From: DASWRT01 sp036403035
GTDB taxonomy: Bacteria; Pseudomonadota; Alphaproteobacteria; ATCC43930; CGMCC-115725
Length of the DNA: 24,415 nucleotides
NCBI GenBank assembly: GCA_036403035.1
Contig: DASWRT010000134.1
Location: 1-24,415 of the forward strand
Direction of reading: 5' to 3'
The notes below the pieces were generated by a model that worked only from the letters and a program-made list of their open reading frames with translations, ran no database searches and was not told the DNA's origin. Shown in pieces: positions 23,326-24,415 of the stretch (within the stretch, counting starts at the first letter, position 1; the number at the start of each line of letters is the position of its first letter). Made by a program: the position numbers and the translations under genes.

Positions 23326-24414
23326 TCAGGCCGGGATCCGGATCGGGTCCGGCGCGGCGGCGTCGACGCCAAGCAGGACGTCTCGCGTCGGACTGTAGTT
23401 GAGGTGCAGCGGCAGGATCGCCGCGCCGATCGCGCTGGCCGCCCGGCCGATCATCCCGCGGCGCAGCTCCGGCGCATCGCGCGCCTCGGGCGTGTCGGCG
23501 GCGAGCTGGCGATTCAGCTTGACGATCAGCCGCTCGACCACCTCGTCGGGCAAGTCGGCGTCGACGACGACCACGTCGAGGTCGAGGACACGCACCGCCG
23601 AAAGCAGCGGCAGGATCAGCGCGTCGACGCAATCGTCGAGCCACTCGTCCACGAGGTGCGGATGGCCGGCAATCGCGGCATCAAGCTCGGCCCGGCTCTG
23701 CACGGGCACGGCGTTGGCGCGCAGATGGCGGATCAGCAGGCTGATCGAGGCGCGCGTCAGCAACACGTCGTGCGGACGCTCGGGCCTGGGCGCCGCCGCG
23801 AGGCGCGATGGCGGCACCGGCATCAGCCCGATATCGCCCGCGTTCCCTTTGGGGCCGCGATAGTAATCGCCGCCGAGAGCGACGCCGCCGCCGATCGCCG
23901 TGCCGATGAAGATATAGAGAAAATCGTCGAGCCTGCGTCCGTGGCCCTGGAACAGTTCCGCGATCGTCGCCGCCGTGCCGTCGTTTTCGCTGAAGACCGG
24001 CAGGCCGACGGCGGTGCTCAGCCGGCCCGCGAAATCGAAGCTGTTCCAGGCTTCGTAGGCGTCCGAAGGGATATCGAGTTCGCGGCGCCACGAGCCGAGA
24101 TTGTAAGGCATGGCCAAACCGAGGCCGGCCAGACGCTTCGCGTGCGCAGCCGGAACGAGGCCGCGGAGTTCGGCGATGAGAGCGGTGGTGAGGGCCAATG
24201 CCTGCTCCGGCGGCGGGAACGCCTGCTCGATCCTGCGGTGGTGCAGCACCTGACCGCGAAAGTCGACGAGAACCCCGTCAAGCGAGCGCCGGCCGATCTT
24301 GACGCCGACGGCATGAGCGCCATCGCCGTTGATCGACAGGAGCGTCGCCGGCTGACCGCGGGCGCCGGAGCGCCGTCCGTCGACACGGATCAGTTGCCGC
24401 TGCTGGAGGTCGCG
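23326..24414 (-). CDS. ROK-family (NagC/XylR-type) transcriptional regulator, 5' end outside window
   Basis: The frame stays open to the right edge, beyond the apparent GTG at 24249, so the N-terminus with most of the DNA-binding helix-turn-helix is missing. The visible start reads LIRVDGRRSGARGQPATL, the wing-and-linker sequence typical of ROK regulators, then an actin-like sugar-sensing domain. The ROK loop ENDGTAATIAE and GTAIGGGVALGG are present. The zinc site of classical members is absent: the ExGH motif is GDIGL with Leu for His, and no CxCGxxGC follows. This pattern suggests a regulator, not a sugar kinase. It heads the importer/fructokinase/Entner-Doudoroff operon and is most simply its sugar-responsive repressor. 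The operator and promoter would lie to the right of the window. Confidence 0.88.
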   Translation of the reverse strand, partial: RDLQQRQLIRVDGRRSGARGQPATLLSINGDGAHAVGVKIGRRSLDGVLVDFRGQVLHHRRIEQAFPPPEQALALTTALIAELRGLVPAAHAKRLAGLGLAMPYNLGSWRRELDIPSDAYEAWNSFDFAGRLSTAVGLPVFSENDGTAATIAELFQGHGRRLDDFLYIFIGTAIGGGVALGGDYYRGPKGNAGDIGLMPVPPSRLAAAPRPERPHDVLLTRASISLLIRHLRANAVPVQSRAELDAAIAGHPHLVDEWLDDCVDALILPLLSAVRVLDLDVVVVDADLPDEVVERLIVKLNRQLAADTPEARDAPELRRGMIGRAASAIGAAILPLHLNYSPTRDVLLGVDAAAPDPIRIPA

Positions 24415-24415
24415 G

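Noticed and set aside
1..24415. CRISPR arrays, tRNA/rRNA genes, insertion sequences, prophage or toxin-antitoxin pairs
   Set aside because: No regularly spaced repeats, RNA-gene landmarks, transposase motifs or small paired ORFs were seen. The window is filled by metabolic and transport genes.

Overview
The window is a dense, GC-rich stretch of bacterial chromosome. It has short intergenic gaps, many 1-4 nt start/stop overlaps and purine-rich Shine-Dalgarno (SD) sites. The gene content suggests an alphaproteobacterium, most likely of the Hyphomicrobiales (Rhizobiales): a fused LivM-LivG transporter protein, an Entner-Doudoroff operon, an RbsABC-type sugar importer run by a ROK regulator, and several enolase-superfamily sugar-acid enzymes. 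This placement is inferred from gene families and composition, not from a marker gene. I found no rRNA, tRNA, CRISPR array, insertion sequence or phage gene.

The window has two converging halves. The left half (1-12844) is entirely on the + strand. It opens with the 3' part of a fused two-domain peptide-type (DppD-DppF) ATPase. A tight group of six enzymes follows: a single-chain CoA-transferase, a shikimate-dehydrogenase-like oxidoreductase, a MaoC-type hydratase, a D-2-hydroxyacid-dehydrogenase-like protein and two mandelate racemase/muconate lactonizing (MR/MLE) family proteins. Next comes a branched-chain amino-acid-type (HAAT) importer: a Tat-exported binding protein, LivH, a LivM-LivG fusion and LivF. 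Together these look like a catabolic island for a hydroxylated or cyclic carboxylic acid, with an importer at each end. The substrate cannot be named. Four of the six enzymes depart from their family's canonical active site, so the true reactions may not match the family names. This is the best candidate here for an undescribed pathway.

The right half (13032-24415) is entirely on the - strand and reads leftwards: a ROK-family regulator (its 5' end lies outside the window), sugar ABC ATPase, permease, periplasmic binding protein, PfkB-type fructokinase, glucose-6-phosphate dehydrogenase (zwf), 6-phosphogluconate dehydratase (edd), KDPG aldolase (eda) and a Ppx/GppA phosphatase. This arrangement imports a sugar (probably fructose), phosphorylates it and feeds it, after isomerisation by an enzyme encoded elsewhere, into the Entner-Doudoroff route. 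The lactonase gene pgl, often found between zwf and edd, is absent. The binding-protein cistron is flanked by GC-rich hairpins on both sides, which suggests differential expression inside the operon.

The halves meet at about 12845-13031. That gap holds the last ~44 codons of a HAD-type phosphatase with no N-terminus, a relic marking an old deletion or rearrangement. No gene-free stretch exceeds 300 bases.
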